A DNA stretch of 25,402 bases from a virus. The position numbers were made by a program, and so were the translations under genes. The notes under the pieces were generated by a model. The model worked only from the letters and a program-made list of their open reading frames with translations. It did not search any database and was not told the DNA's origin. Position 1 is the stretch's first letter, and every line of letters starts with the position of its first letter. The stretch lies in IMG/VR virus record IMGVR_UViG_3300031510_000035, positions 1-25,402 of that record; one strand, written 5' to 3'. Below, piece after piece: positions 1 to 7,888 of this stretch.

Positions 1-17
1 AGTGAGGGGAAGTAACA

Positions 18-620
18 ATGTCAAAATATTTTAGATACTATCCACAAACACAATATGCTTTTGCTAATAGCAGTTTTACGATTGAGAAGTCCGTAAAGAA
101 CATCTCTCTTAAAACAACTTTGATGGATGGATTATCGCAAGATGACCCATATGCATTTCTTCGTTATACAATATCGGAAGATGAGAAAGCAGAAGACGTT
201 GCAGGCTTCTACTATGATGATCCGTCTATGAGTTGGTTAATATATTTTGCTAACGATATTGTTGATCCATACACTCAGTGGCCGAAGTCGTATGAGAATT
301 TTACTGAGTATTTCAGAAAAAAGTATGCAAGTCAAGCACTTCCTACAGGCACTGATGCTATCGTATGGGGGCAAAATACAACTAGAACTGATAATATCGT
401 TCATTGGAAAAACACCGATGATGAGACCATGTTGATTAGCCCAGATTCATATGTAAGAGCACAGACATTCAATAGTGATTTTGTTGCTGGCGAATGGACT
501 GCTGTTCGTCGTTTTGATTACGAAATGGAGGAGAACGAAACCCTGAGAAATATCCTTCTCGTGAACTCTTCTTATTCAATCACAGCATTAGAAAATTTGA
601 GAAGTATATTAAATGGCTGA
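18..620 (+). CDS. 53: Baseplate wedge subunit, T4 gp53 family
   Basis: Structural protein of the phage baseplate. In T4, gp53 joins the wedges around the hub during tail assembly. The 200-residue length is close to T4 gp53 (about 196). The family signature is plain at residues 61-89: an aromatic YYDDP segment, then W73-L-I, N79, I81-V-D-P84 and W88-P, followed by a KY motif near residue 102. The start at 18 is supported by a purine-rich AGGGG at 5-9, eight bases upstream. The 3' end overlaps the next gene by 8 nt, which suggests translational coupling. Bases 1-15 read in frame to a TAA and could be the end of an upstream gene, but too little is visible to call it. The gp27-like and gp5 genes that follow support the assignment. 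Confidence 0.9.
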   Translation: MSKYFRYYPQTQYAFANSSFTIEKSVKNISLKTTLMDGLSQDDPYAFLRYTISEDEKAEDVAGFYYDDPSMSWLIYFANDIVDPYTQWPKSYENFTEYFRKKYASQALPTGTDAIVWGQNTTRTDNIVHWKNTDDETMLISPDSYVRAQTFNSDFVAGEWTAVRRFDYEMEENETLRNILLVNSSYSITALENLRSILNG

Positions 621-1950
621 ATATAACACATTTGACGTTGGATTTGGTGCAATTGCTAAGGCGACACTCAGTCGTTATGGTGGCTATGTGAATCGTATTA
701 CTGAAAAAGTATCATTCGATATATCAAACTATATCACTGAATTATACTTTTCAGAGTCGATTAATGCACCAGTCATGATGGGTCAAATGAAGTTGTTAGA
801 TAGTTATGGTCTTATTGATAACTTCCCCATTCTTGGGGAAGAAATATTCAATCTTACTTATGTTGATTTTTTTGGCAAGGAAATATCTCAAGAGTTTTTA
901 ATTTATAGTATAAGTGATGCTGTACCTGGAGAACAACAAAAATTTATGTACTACACTTTGAAGTTTGTATCTGCACATCATTTTCTAGATGCGAGTAGAA
1001 AGGTTCAGAAGAGTTATGAAGACAAAACTATCAAAGAGATGATTCAATTAATATTCGATGAATATTTAGTTGATGATATAAGATTTCCAAAGACTACTAA
1101 CGAAATTGAGATTGAAGATACTGCTGGGGAACAAACGATTGTTATACCTTCTTTGCATCCTATTGAAGCTATCACCTTTCTATCAAGAAGGGCATTCTCT
1201 GATGTTAATAAGAGTTCTAACTATTACTTCTATCAGACACGAGAAAAGTTTAAGATGAAAACTCATGAGCAAATGATAAAAGATGGTACAAAAAACGCAA
1301 TCGAATATACTTATGATGCAGCATTGCTCGCAAATGATATTAAAGACAGGTCTGCTGGTATGCATAATTTACTAGGTTTAAAAATACCCAATAGATTGAA
1401 TACCATAAGAGAGCTTGCTTCTGGCGCACAGTTAACTGATGTTATTGAAATAGATTTTTTAAACAAGCAGATGCTACATAATCCATACACTTACTCCGCT
1501 ACGGATTATACTCATAATGAAAAACCTCCTATCACGCTTCCACACACTGAAAAATTTAGACAAGACTTCTTTGAATTAGTTGATGGGACAGCGCTGGCAC
1601 GTCCATCAAAATCACATATGGTTTTTGTAGATTCTGATAGACCAAATCAAAGATATGTTGATATAATTGCGCCAAGGGTATCTAATCTCTACTATTACAA
1701 CGAATTTACACTGGAGGTGGAAATTTACGGTAGAAATGATCTTTTTGCTGGAGATATTATCAAATTGAACATATATGAGTTCGCACAAATTGTTGATAAT
1801 AAACAGCCAGAATTTAACAAAGGATTTTCTGGGCATTGGTTAGTTAATACTATTGATCATATTATTGATATTGATAAAGTATATAAATGTAAATTAAAAT
1901 TATCAAAAGATTTGCCCAAAGGTGATCGTGAGGTTCAGAATAATGGCTGA
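613..1950 (+). CDS. 27: Baseplate hub protein, gp27-like
   Basis: Likely the trimeric hub ring on which the gp5 needle sits, through which DNA passes. No single diagnostic motif is visible. The assignment rests on the family layout: an N-terminal beta-rich part (about residues 30-130) with a membrane-piercing-hub-like run of alternating hydrophobics; a helical segment near 135-155 (KTIKEMIQLIFDEYL); a middle part beginning HPIEAITFLSRRA near 180; and a C-terminal barrel ending with GHWLVNTIDHIID near 410-425. The order parallels T4 gp27, with 445 residues against about 391. It overlaps gene 53 upstream and gene 5 downstream by the same 8-nt ATGGCTGA junction. Being next to gp5, its physical partner in T4, is strong context. 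A generic gp44/gpD-type hub protein is the alternative name for the same role. Confidence 0.78.
   Translation: MAEYNTFDVGFGAIAKATLSRYGGYVNRITEKVSFDISNYITELYFSESINAPVMMGQMKLLDSYGLIDNFPILGEEIFNLTYVDFFGKEISQEFLIYSISDAVPGEQQKFMYYTLKFVSAHHFLDASRKVQKSYEDKTIKEMIQLIFDEYLVDDIRFPKTTNEIEIEDTAGEQTIVIPSLHPIEAITFLSRRAFSDVNKSSNYYFYQTREKFKMKTHEQMIKDGTKNAIEYTYDAALLANDIKDRSAGMHNLLGLKIPNRLNTIRELASGAQLTDVIEIDFLNKQMLHNPYTYSATDYTHNEKPPITLPHTEKFRQDFFELVDGTALARPSKSHMVFVDSDRPNQRYVDIIAPRVSNLYYYNEFTLEVEIYGRNDLFAGDIIKLNIYEFAQIVDNKQPEFNKGFSGHWLVNTIDHIIDIDKVYKCKLKLSKDLPKGDREVQNNG
1930..1933 (+). promoter_or_regulatory. Ribosome binding site deciding the gp5 start
   Basis: GAGG lies nine bases before the ATG at 1943. It sits inside the 3' end of the gp27-like gene. 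An in-frame GTG at 1922 would add seven residues (beginning MIVRFRI), but it lies upstream of this site and the added residues do not look like the family, so 1943 is preferred. Confidence 0.6.
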
Positions 1951-3241
1951 AAAAGGTTTTAGAAATTTACTTTGGTTTATGGGCGTCGTAGAACAGCGAG
2001 ACGAGCTGGATAGGCTTGGGCGTGTTCGTGTTCGTTGTTTTGGTATTCACCCGGACAGTAAAGAAGATGTCCCTACACATACTTTACCTTGGGCAATTCC
2101 TATTATTGGTAGTTATGATTTCAACTATAAGCCACCACTTGAAGGGTCGTGGGTGTTCGGATTTTTTCTTGATGGTGATGATGCTCAACATCCAATGCTT
2201 CTTGGTATTATGCCCGGTATGCCTACGACGTTTCCTGATTCTACTCAAGGATTCAATGCAAGTAAAGATAACAATCCTAAACCAGAGAATGCATACAGCC
2301 CAGATATATCTAGACTTGCAAGATCTGAAGAACTTAGCGAAACTCATGTAGTAACACAGCACATCACAAAAGAAGATATTGAACCTAAACCTCCATATAA
2401 TGCTAGGTATCCTCATAACAAAGTACAGGAAACTGAGTGTGGCCACATTATGGAATTCGACGATACACCGGCATCTGAAAGAATTAACATTCGACATAGA
2501 AAAGGCACATTTCTTGAAATTGGACCAACTGGTACACAGACAAACAAGATTGTTGGTGATTCTGTAACAATAACTGAGAGAAACGGCAAAGTGCTAATAA
2601 AAGGTGCGTCTGATGTTACTATCAGAGGAGCATCTAATATCACTGTTGAATCTGATTGCAACTTGAATGTCGATGGTAATATGACAACAACTGTACACGG
2701 CGATTATAGATTAAATGTTGCTGGTGGTATTTACATGAACTCTGGTGATACTTTCTCACAAAAAAGTTCATCTATCACACAAGAAGCTTATCTCGATGGT
2801 TACAATCTCTATGCCGAGGAGAACGTTGTAACTCAATCAGGAAAAGGTAATATTCATACTACCGCAACAACGGGTTTCATTTCAGCGTATGCTAAAACGG
2901 ACCTAAGATTCGAGAATGGAGCTAACACATATTTCAATACAACGGGTAAATATAATATCAAGTCTGCTAATAATATTGCTATTGAATCTGGCACCGATAG
3001 TAAAATTGATTTAAATACTAATGGTGCAGTTGAATTTGACCCAGGATATAGTGGATACGTTAGAGGTATTCTCACCAGTTATACTAAACCATCTGGTAAA
3101 AGATCTTCGTTAAGACCACAGAAAAAACTTAATCCTATCGCTAGAAAGTTTCCAGTAGTAACAAAATTTAAAACTCAAGAATATTCATCAATTATGGACG
3201 ATGAATCAGTTGGCCATTCTAATGAAGATGAGAATTACTAA
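1943..3241 (+). CDS. 5: Baseplate hub spike gp5: OB-fold plus beta-helix, no lysozyme domain
   Basis: Needle of the baseplate that punctures the outer membrane. With the ATG start the protein has 432 residues. Residues about 10-95 form the gp5/VgrG OB-fold (GVVEQRDELDRLGRVRVRCFG, then PLEGSWVFGFFLDGDD and HPMLLG). Residues 167-197 carry the typical GHIMEFDDTPASERI and GTFLEIGPTG linker. Residues about 205-370 are short alternating strands rich in D, N, G, T and V, as in the triple-stranded beta-helix needle. T4 gp5 is about 575 residues and has a lysozyme domain between OB-fold and needle. Here only about 70 linker residues (96-166) occupy that place and no lysozyme-like catalytic pattern is visible. 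The last 60 residues after the helix are basic then acidic, of unknown role. It overlaps the gp27-like gene by 8 nt; the next gene starts 2 nt after its stop. Confidence 0.9.
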   Translation: MAEKGFRNLLWFMGVVEQRDELDRLGRVRVRCFGIHPDSKEDVPTHTLPWAIPIIGSYDFNYKPPLEGSWVFGFFLDGDDAQHPMLLGIMPGMPTTFPDSTQGFNASKDNNPKPENAYSPDISRLARSEELSETHVVTQHITKEDIEPKPPYNARYPHNKVQETECGHIMEFDDTPASERINIRHRKGTFLEIGPTGTQTNKIVGDSVTITERNGKVLIKGASDVTIRGASNITVESDCNLNVDGNMTTTVHGDYRLNVAGGIYMNSGDTFSQKSSSITQEAYLDGYNLYAEENVVTQSGKGNIHTTATTGFISAYAKTDLRFENGANTYFNTTGKYNIKSANNIAIESGTDSKIDLNTNGAVEFDPGYSGYVRGILTSYTKPSGKRSSLRPQKKLNPIARKFPVVTKFKTQEYSSIMDDESVGHSNEDENY

Positions 3242-3243
3242 TT

Positions 3244-5637
3244 ATGTCTTTAACGTCAATCAAGATCAAGACTATCTCAGCATTTGAAATTGCTAATAAG
3301 ATGGCCGCTGGAGAAACTCAATCCGCTGTAGCAGCACTCAACTCTATTATACCTTCTGCCGCTTTCCCTTTAGATCAAATGTTCTCTTTGAAAGAAAGCT
3401 TGCAAACTACTATAGAAGGTCTGTCGGTTAGTGATGCAATTGGGCTATCTTCACTAACAGCATCATTAGAAACAGCATCAAGTGCAGATATTTCTACAAT
3501 TCTATTTCAATCAGGCGTCAATCCGGACACGTTTTCAGTAGAAAATTTTAATCTCGACCTTTCTTCGTTGACAGATTTTCAAAGTAGTGCAATGGGAATT
3601 GCAGCAAATTTAAAGGGTGGTTGTGACGCACTTTTAGAATTAGAAAGTTTGGCTACTGGTGCTGGCGATTTATTTGGCGATCTTGACCTTGATTTGGATC
3701 TTGATTTGGATCTTGATTTGGACGTTGGTAAAATAATTAAACCAATATCTGAGTATATGGAAGAATTGGCAAAGAGTGTAGAAGATGCTGCTGGAGCTGT
3801 TGCAGAGCAATTTGATCAGTTAGCAAGTGTAAAGTTTGACAGTATTGCAGGCCAAATAGGATCAGCTGCCGAAGCTGTGGTGGGAGCAATAGCAAATGAT
3901 GTTGAATCCATAATAAGTGATGTTCAGTCATTAGCTGCATTTGATTCTGGATCAGTTGACATATCAGGGTTTCTCGAATCTTTAGACTTAGAAGCGAAAG
4001 CAATAACAGCGGCATTCGAAAGTTCTATTGAAAATATTCTTGGAAGTGTTCAGCCAGATTTATCTGCGCTTAAAGATTCCGTTAGTAATTGTTTTCAACA
4101 TACTAAAAAGGTGAATGAAGCTACACTTAAAAATGTTGAGGCCTCAATTAAAGACTTGGGCGAAGGACTGCCAGAGGTTTCCGAAGGGGCTTTAATAGCT
4201 ATACAAAATAAATTATTACAAACCACAGGTGAGGTAAAGGCTTTATTCACTGACGATAATAAAAACATAACAAAAGCATTAAGTGCAGCAATCACAAACT
4301 CTATGCATAGCAATAATCCAAATGCTTCTCCGAAGAAGATACTAGCAACAACTGCAAAAATTATTGCGTCAGGAGCAAGAACTCAAGATGAAAAATTAAA
4401 TAAAGCAGTTGGTGAAATTAAAGCAATAGTGAAGGCAGTTCCAAGTTTCGTTTCGGGTGCTGACCGAAAAGCACTTATGGATGCCTCTGCCAGGGCCATA
4501 CCTGATAGGACAGACAGAAACTCACAAGCACAAACCCATAATACTAAAAACAGCATCTATCCAGAAGAATATTTTGGTCTAAGCGACTTTGCTAAACATA
4601 ATTCAGCTAAGATCACTTCCCTCCATCCTATTGTAAGAGATAGAGTTGCTAATGCGGTGAGGTCCTTTGTTTTAGAATATAAAGAAAAAGGAATTGATAT
4701 AAAAATTATAAGCGCCACCAGAACCGTAGAGAAGCAGAAACAACTTCGAAAAACTAATTCACTGGCTGCAAAAAACTCTTGGCATAGTTATGGTGCTGCC
4801 ATTGATATCAACGTATATAAACACAGTAAAAATAAACCCGTTTGGAATTATAATGCTGAGGGTAAGCGGACAACCCCCAATTCTGGTAACATTAAACAAT
4901 ATTATACCGGCATCGCAAGACTACATTTTGCAAAACATGATATGTTGAATAAACTTGATGGTACGTGGGGTAATAGTAAAACCATGGATCCAAATCACTT
5001 CATGCCTGTAGAATGTTGGGGGTTGAGTCCTGCAACCCCAACGTTGGGGTTGAAGGCTGGCGCAGGAGAGGACAACGGTTTAGCCAAACTGCTCACCCGT
5101 AAACCAATAAAACCACTTGATTTAAGTAGTAATACAGAAAAAAATAATAGCGAAAAAGCAAAACGCAAAGCAGAAAAATTTTACGGTAAATCACTGACAG
5201 ATAAAGAATGGAATTTTTTAGTGCGTGCTACAGTAGCAGAGTCATCGTCTAATCCACAAGAGCAGGCTCAGATAGCTGGGGTTATCTTAAACAGAGCAAG
5301 AACGGGCGGATGGTACGGCGGTAATGTTGTCGCAGTTCTAGAAAAAGATTGGCAGTTTCAGGCAGTAACAGGAGTTGATGCCTTTCCGAAAATTAAGGGG
5401 TTCCAAGGCACTGGACCACATGACAATTTTACTACGCCATCAAGAAATACTATAAATAAAGCAATCGAAGCTATATCAAAAAATATACCGACTTCGGATA
5501 AAAAGTTTTTAAATTTTGCATCTAACAGTCTAAATGCTTATGGCGAAGGTACTAACCCGGGTTTTCGTGAGCAGGTGAGCAACTCGCCTAATTCTAAAGT
5601 TATTGGTGGAACAATATTCGGAACGGTCAAACCATAA
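3244..5637 (+). CDS. Tail-associated cell-wall hydrolase with M15 peptidase and SleB-like domains
   Basis: Probable virion-associated lysin of 797 residues. Residues 1-440 are Ala/Ser/Leu-rich and mostly helical by composition, with a run of alternating Asp-Leu at 146-160; no family is recognised there. Residues about 455-595 match the M15 (VanY / L-Ala-D-Glu or D-Ala-D-Ala) peptidase pattern: S512-W-H514-S-Y-G517-A-A-I-D521 supplies two zinc ligands, and D582-P-N-H585 supplies the catalytic acid and third ligand. Residues about 640-797 resemble the SleB/cell-wall hydrolase-2 fold: candidate catalytic E666 in VRATVAESSSNP, then GVILNRART (679-687) and QFQAV (704-708). It follows gp5 by 2 nt with only a weak upstream AAGATGAG. 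Since gp5 here lacks lysozyme, this protein may take that role at the tail tip. M15 is the surer domain; the exact bond cut by each domain is not determined. Confidence 0.8.
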   Translation: MSLTSIKIKTISAFEIANKMAAGETQSAVAALNSIIPSAAFPLDQMFSLKESLQTTIEGLSVSDAIGLSSLTASLETASSADISTILFQSGVNPDTFSVENFNLDLSSLTDFQSSAMGIAANLKGGCDALLELESLATGAGDLFGDLDLDLDLDLDLDLDVGKIIKPISEYMEELAKSVEDAAGAVAEQFDQLASVKFDSIAGQIGSAAEAVVGAIANDVESIISDVQSLAAFDSGSVDISGFLESLDLEAKAITAAFESSIENILGSVQPDLSALKDSVSNCFQHTKKVNEATLKNVEASIKDLGEGLPEVSEGALIAIQNKLLQTTGEVKALFTDDNKNITKALSAAITNSMHSNNPNASPKKILATTAKIIASGARTQDEKLNKAVGEIKAIVKAVPSFVSGADRKALMDASARAIPDRTDRNSQAQTHNTKNSIYPEEYFGLSDFAKHNSAKITSLHPIVRDRVANAVRSFVLEYKEKGIDIKIISATRTVEKQKQLRKTNSLAAKNSWHSYGAAIDINVYKHSKNKPVWNYNAEGKRTTPNSGNIKQYYTGIARLHFAKHDMLNKLDGTWGNSKTMDPNHFMPVECWGLSPATPTLGLKAGAGEDNGLAKLLTRKPIKPLDLSSNTEKNNSEKAKRKAEKFYGKSLTDKEWNFLVRATVAESSSNPQEQAQIAGVILNRARTGGWYGGNVVAVLEKDWQFQAVTGVDAFPKIKGFQGTGPHDNFTTPSRNTINKAIEAISKNIPTSDKKFLNFASNSLNAYGEGTNPGFREQVSNSPNSKVIGGTIFGTVKP
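3679..3723 (+). repeat. 12-bp tandem repeat coding for alternating Asp-Leu
   Basis: Repeats of GATCTTGATTTG, with small variation at the start and end, encode fifteen residues of strictly alternating D and L (146-160 of the hydrolase). The repeat is perfect enough for slippage to change its length in steps of four residues without breaking the frame. Confidence 0.85.
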
Positions 5638-5673
5638 AAATAATCTTAAAGAAGAAATACGCTGATTAAATAT

Positions 5674-5681
5674 TATAAATA
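5674..5681 (+). promoter_or_regulatory. T4-type late promoter (TATAAATA)
   Basis: Exact match to the T4 late promoter -10 consensus TATAAATA, in the longest non-coding gap of the window (5638-5706) and just before gene 25. T4 late promoters need only this element, read by the phage sigma factor gp55 with the gp45 clamp and gp33. A start about 6-8 bases downstream would leave a leader of about 20 nt that includes the GGAG at 5693-5696. It probably drives the gp25-gp6-gp7-gp8 wedge block. Confidence 0.8.
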
Positions 5682-5692
5682 AAAAGAAAACT

Positions 5693-5696
5693 GGAG
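5693..5696 (+). promoter_or_regulatory. Ribosome binding site of gene 25
   Basis: GGAG ten bases before the ATG at 5707. It favours 5707 over an in-frame TTG at 5698, which lies too close to the site and would add three residues (MLH) not expected in the family. Confidence 0.65.
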
Positions 5697-5706
5697 ATTG
5701 CTTCAT

Positions 5707-6108
5707 ATGGCAACGCCATTAACACAAAGAGTTGTATACTCGGACTTCTTTACGGACTTGGATAGACATCCAATTCGTAGTACAGTCTTACGCAAAACAA
5801 ATGTTGATGCTGTAAAACAGTCTCTTCGAAATCTTATGTTGACTGATAAAGGTGAGCGTCTATTTCAACCAAATCTTGGTGGCAATATTCGTGCTATGTT
5901 GTTTGAGAATATTACAGCACAGACATTCTTAACGATGCAAGAGCATATACGAGATGTTATCGAAGCACATGAACCAAGAGCAGATGTTATTGATGTAGTT
6001 ATTGCTCAAACTTCGCAAGAGCATGAAGTTCAAATCAGCATCGTATTTCGTGTTGTCAACGTACAAGAACCCGTTACGTTAGAATTACTTTTAGAAAGAG
6101 TGAGATAA
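5707..6108 (+). CDS. 25: Baseplate wedge subunit gp25
   Basis: Small wedge protein that sits at the junction of baseplate and sheath. T4 gp25 is the sheath-initiating wedge core component, related to T6SS TssE. The length of 133 residues from the ATG matches T4 gp25 (132). Family marks are YSDF near 11-14, a helical stretch VKQSLRNLMLT at 36-46, the E50-RLFQPNLGG strand, and the conserved E89-P-R91 core at the end of the second helix. It follows the only clear late promoter of the window and has a good ribosome binding site. The next gene starts 1 nt after its stop, so gp25 and gp6, which bind each other in T4, are co-translated from one message. Confidence 0.95.
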   Translation: MATPLTQRVVYSDFFTDLDRHPIRSTVLRKTNVDAVKQSLRNLMLTDKGERLFQPNLGGNIRAMLFENITAQTFLTMQEHIRDVIEAHEPRADVIDVVIAQTSQEHEVQISIVFRVVNVQEPVTLELLLERVR

Positions 6109-6109
6109 A

Positions 6110-7888
6110 ATGGCAGGAACTATTATCTCGGAACTTGATTTTAATCGAATCAAGAGTCAGTTAAAAACATTTCTTCAGGGTCAAGCACAGTTTGCTGACT
6201 ACGATTATGACGGGTCTAATATGTCCGTCCTTCTTGACGTGTTGGCGTACAATACATTTCAGAATAGCTTTTATACGAACATGGCTCTCGGCGAGATGTT
6301 TCTCGACTCAGCGCAACTAAGAGATTCTGTTATATCTCATGCAAAAGAGTTGAACTATCTACCAAGGTCATACAGGTCATCAAACGCAAGAGTCACGCTA
6401 ACGTTTGATCCAAGTGATAGCCCAGCATTCATTACAGTACCAAAATATACGAAGTTCACAACAAACGTTGATGGCAAATCGTACACATTCAGCACAGACC
6501 AAGTGTATACTGTAACGCCAAATTCTGGTGTGTATTCTGTCAGCGATGTTACTCTCTACGAAGGCAGAATTGAAAAAGAATATTATGATGTTACATCAAG
6601 TACGAAATATATCATCTCGAACAATAGAGTAGATACAAATAGTGTCGTGGTAAACGTATATGCTTCTGCTGCTGCTAGCGCTGAAGTTAATGCATACGTT
6701 TTGAAGCCAAATCTCTTTGACGTTGGTTCAATAGATAAAGTTTTCTATCTACAGCCAGCAGAGCAGCAACGCTATGAACTAGAGTTTGGTAACAATGTGT
6801 TTGGTAGAGAACCTCTAATCGGTGAAGTTGTAGAAGTCGTCTATCGTATTGCAACAGGCGAAACGCCGAATGGTGCTACAACATTTTCGCCAAGCGCATC
6901 AATACAAGGATATACAGCAACAGTTGCAACAACATCAAACTCTACTGCTGGTGATAAAGAAGAAACCTTAGATTCGATCAAATTTTATGCTCCTAAATCT
7001 ATTCAAATTCAAGATAGAGCAGTTACAGAATCTGATTATGAAAATCTTCTGAAAAACAAGTTTTCTGAAATACAAGCAGTATCAGTTCAAGGCGGCGAAG
7101 AACTAACTCCGCCACAATATGGTAAAGTTGTGGTTCACGTTGATATTCAAAATAGTGATGGAGTATCTGACAGTGCTAAAGAAAAGTATAGAAAGTTTCT
7201 AAAAGAGCGCACGCCACTTGCGATTGACCCGATAATTAGGTCTCCCAAATTTCTTTATGTTGCTCTTGATACGACTGTATACTACAACACGAAAACTTCA
7301 GATGCTACTAATTCTGAAATAGACTCGCTTGTTAGAAATGTGATTGCATCTTATAATGTAACTCACTTGAGTGATTTTAAAAAGAATGCTAGGCAATCTC
7401 GAATTGCTCGTGTCATTGATGATACAAATGCTTCTATCATATCAAATGACACAGAACTTAGAATGATTATTGATTTTGTTCCTATTATAAGTACTGCTTC
7501 AAGTATTACTGCTGACTTTGAAAACTCTTTGATCTTAGATCATCCTTTGACTGCTGGCGAAGATATAAATCGCCATAAACCAGCAATCAAAACATCTAGC
7601 TTTTTTTACGGAACTCAAACAGCATATATACAAGACAATGGCGCAGGCGTCTTAGAAGTTCTTACTAATACATTAGACGGTTTCAGTACATTGAATGGTA
7701 ATGTTGGAAGCGTAGACTATACGACAGGGCGTGTAATTATTCGCAATTTAGATGTGAACTTTTTCTCTGGTAGTGCTATCAAAATTTATGCTAGACCGGA
7801 ATCGCAAGATATTATTGGACCAGCAAGTAAAGTTATTTCAATCCGTGATGTTGATGTTAGTGTAACAGTAGAGGCTGCGACTCAATAA
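6110..7888 (+). CDS. 6: Baseplate wedge subunit gp6 (baseplate J-like)
   Basis: Wedge protein that in T4 dimerises and links neighbouring wedges into the inner baseplate ring. The 592 residues compare with 660 in T4. The N-terminal signature is very clear at about 27-90: QFADYDYDGSNMSVLLDVLAYN, then NMALGEMFLDSAQLR and AKELNYLPRSYRSS. A baseplate-J-like segment follows near 283-350 (ETLDSIKFYAPKSI, AVTESDYENLL, then YGKVVVHVDI). The C-terminal part (about 450-592) is beta-rich. The start at 6110 is 1 nt after gene 25, preceded by a weak GAGTGAGAT. Its TAA shares one base with the ATG of the next gene. No oddity is seen apart from the moderate shortening relative to T4. Confidence 0.95.
   Translation: MAGTIISELDFNRIKSQLKTFLQGQAQFADYDYDGSNMSVLLDVLAYNTFQNSFYTNMALGEMFLDSAQLRDSVISHAKELNYLPRSYRSSNARVTLTFDPSDSPAFITVPKYTKFTTNVDGKSYTFSTDQVYTVTPNSGVYSVSDVTLYEGRIEKEYYDVTSSTKYIISNNRVDTNSVVVNVYASAAASAEVNAYVLKPNLFDVGSIDKVFYLQPAEQQRYELEFGNNVFGREPLIGEVVEVVYRIATGETPNGATTFSPSASIQGYTATVATTSNSTAGDKEETLDSIKFYAPKSIQIQDRAVTESDYENLLKNKFSEIQAVSVQGGEELTPPQYGKVVVHVDIQNSDGVSDSAKEKYRKFLKERTPLAIDPIIRSPKFLYVALDTTVYYNTKTSDATNSEIDSLVRNVIASYNVTHLSDFKKNARQSRIARVIDDTNASIISNDTELRMIIDFVPIISTASSITADFENSLILDHPLTAGEDINRHKPAIKTSSFFYGTQTAYIQDNGAGVLEVLTNTLDGFSTLNGNVGSVDYTTGRVIIRNLDVNFFSGSAIKIYARPESQDIIGPASKVISIRDVDVSVTVEAATQ

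Noticed and set aside
1922-1942. Upstream GTG start for gp5 adding MIVRFRI
   Set aside because: The ATG at 1943 has a GAGG at the right distance and gives the MAEKGF start with the same ATGGCTGA overlap as the previous junction.
5451-5458. Exact TATAAATA inside the hydrolase gene
   Set aside because: It lies about 250 nt before the next start, deep in coding sequence, while a much better placed copy exists at 5674. Treated as a chance match.
5698-5706. TTG start for gp25
   Set aside because: It lies only one base after the GGAG site. The ATG at 5707 has proper spacing and gives the usual family length.
5638-5706. Rho-independent terminator after the hydrolase gene
   Set aside because: The gap has no GC-rich hairpin followed by a T run; its content is AT-rich promoter and leader sequence.
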